Positions 14,087 to 14,956 of a DNA stretch of 14,956 bases are shown piece after piece. The stretch covers positions 1-14,956 of the forward strand of contig JAAZLP010000343.1 of NCBI GenBank assembly GCA_012799265.1, in the 5' to 3' direction. The position numbers and the translations under genes are program-made. Under the pieces are notes generated by a model. It saw nothing but the letters and a program-made list of their open reading frames with translations. It ran no database searches and was not told the origin of the DNA. The stretch comes from Phyllobacteriaceae bacterium. GTDB lineage: Bacteria > Pseudomonadota > Alphaproteobacteria > Rhizobiales > Devosiaceae. Every line of letters starts with the position of its first letter. Position 1 is the first letter of the stretch.

Positions 14087-14956
14087 TTAGCCGTGCTTGC
14101 GCAGGAAGGCCGGAATTTCCAGCTGCTCCTTGGCGACCGGCGCCTGCTGCGAGCGACCCTGATTATCAAGATTGCCGCGGGCGCCTTCAGTGGCGGCCGG
14201 AACACGCGAAGTCCTTGCGCCGCCAGCTTCAATCGCCGAACGGGCCGCATTGTCGTCGGCCATGGCCGGACGCGGTTCTGCGCGCTGTTCAGCCTGCTGT
14301 GCACCCAGGTTCAGCCCAACATTTGAGGCCAGGCGCTTGAACAGGGCACGTGCGTTGCGCGGCTCGGCGTCCTGACGTTCCTGCATTTCCTGTGTCCGGC
14401 GTGCAACAACCGGAAGCTCCTCAGTCCGCGGCATGCGGCGCTGCCCGTCGGGGCGAGCAGCGTGCGACGGCACATAAACGCTTGGAATCGGCTGCTCTTC
14501 CACAACCGGCGCTTCCTCCGGCTCGAAGTGCATTTCAGCAGCGGGCGTATAGGGCTCTACGAGGATGCCGTCGTCTTCCTGAGCATAGTGCTGCTGGGCG
14601 GGGCGCTCGGCGGCAAAAGCCTGGGCGACAGCGGCTTCGACCTGGTTACCGATCTCTTCGACTTCGTCGAAAACCATTTCTGGGGCCGGCGGCACAACGG
14701 GGCGGCTGGCTTCAACCGGAACGTGACGTTTCACTGCAAGCGGGGTGCGCGATGCATGCGGCTTGGCGGGCTCGAGAGCCTGCACCATGGTCGCATCCGT
14801 ACCGGTCGCCACGACGGATACGCGGATCGTGCCATTGAGGTTCGGATCGTAGGTCGCACCGAGAATGATATTGGCGTCAGAGTCGACTTCTTCGCGAATG
14901 CGGCTGGCCGCTTCGTCGACTTCGTACAGAGTGAGGTCCGGGCCGCCGGTGATGGA
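14087..14956 (-). CDS. ftsZ: Cell division protein FtsZ, C-terminal part (partial)
   Basis: The frame runs from the right edge to TAA at 14087-14089, about 289 codons, without its N-terminus. FtsZ is the tubulin-like GTPase that forms the division ring at midcell. The first 50 residues of the fragment belong to the C-terminal half of the globular domain: SITGGPDLTLYEVDEAASRI, then DANIILGATYDPNLNGTIRV and SVVATG, which are diagnostic. The GTP-binding motifs lie outside the window. A long linker of about 210 residues rich in E, P, A, Q and R follows, then the conserved C-terminal peptide LEIPAFLRKHG that binds membrane tethers such as FtsA. Long linkers of this kind are usual in alphaproteobacteria. 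An internal ATG at 14812 is not the start, since the conserved sequence continues upstream of it. A strong terminator follows the gene. Confidence 0.97.
   Translation of the reverse strand, partial: SITGGPDLTLYEVDEAASRIREEVDSDANIILGATYDPNLNGTIRVSVVATGTDATMVQALEPAKPHASRTPLAVKRHVPVEASRPVVPPAPEMVFDEVEEIGNQVEAAVAQAFAAERPAQQHYAQEDDGILVEPYTPAAEMHFEPEEAPVVEEQPIPSVYVPSHAARPDGQRRMPRTEELPVVARRTQEMQERQDAEPRNARALFKRLASNVGLNLGAQQAEQRAEPRPAMADDNAARSAIEAGGARTSRVPAATEGARGNLDNQGRSQQAPVAKEQLEIPAFLRKHG

Overview
The window is chromosomal DNA from a GC-rich, Gram-negative alphaproteobacterium, most likely of the order Hyphomicrobiales (Devosiaceae or a neighbouring family is a guess). The support is the minus-strand order ftsZ > lpxC > bamD > recN > ligA, the alphaproteobacterial FtsZ tail ending in EIPAFLRKHG, a LexA-type site of the alphaproteobacterial kind (GTTC-N7-GTTC) at recN, and an extended zinc loop in LigA of the sort I recall from rhizobial ligases. 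I see no tRNA, rRNA, CRISPR array, transposase or prophage gene. This is mostly core genome, with a few less familiar pieces.

Left part, plus strand (1-3500): the 3' end of a UvrD/PcrA-type helicase gene, a YbjQ-family small protein, a membrane-bound diguanylate cyclase with an intact GGEEF active site and inhibitory site, and prmA (ribosomal protein L11 methyltransferase).

Middle (3500-6120): a 262-base intergenic stretch with a cluster of related GC-rich palindromes. It is followed by two very short minus-strand genes (43 and 44 codons) whose products align without gaps and look like paralogues; the first has its own terminator. Divergent from them is a long-form aminopeptidase P (M24) gene, which ends at a perfect bidirectional terminator.

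Right part, minus strand (14956 down to 6123): the C-terminal two-thirds of ftsZ with a strong terminator, lpxC (lipid A synthesis), bamD (outer-membrane protein assembly lipoprotein) with a terminator, recN with a recognisable promoter overlapped by a probable LexA box, ligA (NAD-dependent DNA ligase), then two exported proteins of unknown function. The first of these carries a textbook EF-hand loop. The second resembles DUF3828/NTF2-like proteins, and its ribosome binding site overlaps the stop codon of the first. The block therefore joins cell division, envelope building and DNA repair.

The least explained parts are the paired micro-genes at 3761-4143, the ligA-linked secreted pair at 6123-7861, and the palindrome cluster at 3556-3681. 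No wholly new system is evident. Every intergenic stretch is shorter than 300 bases.
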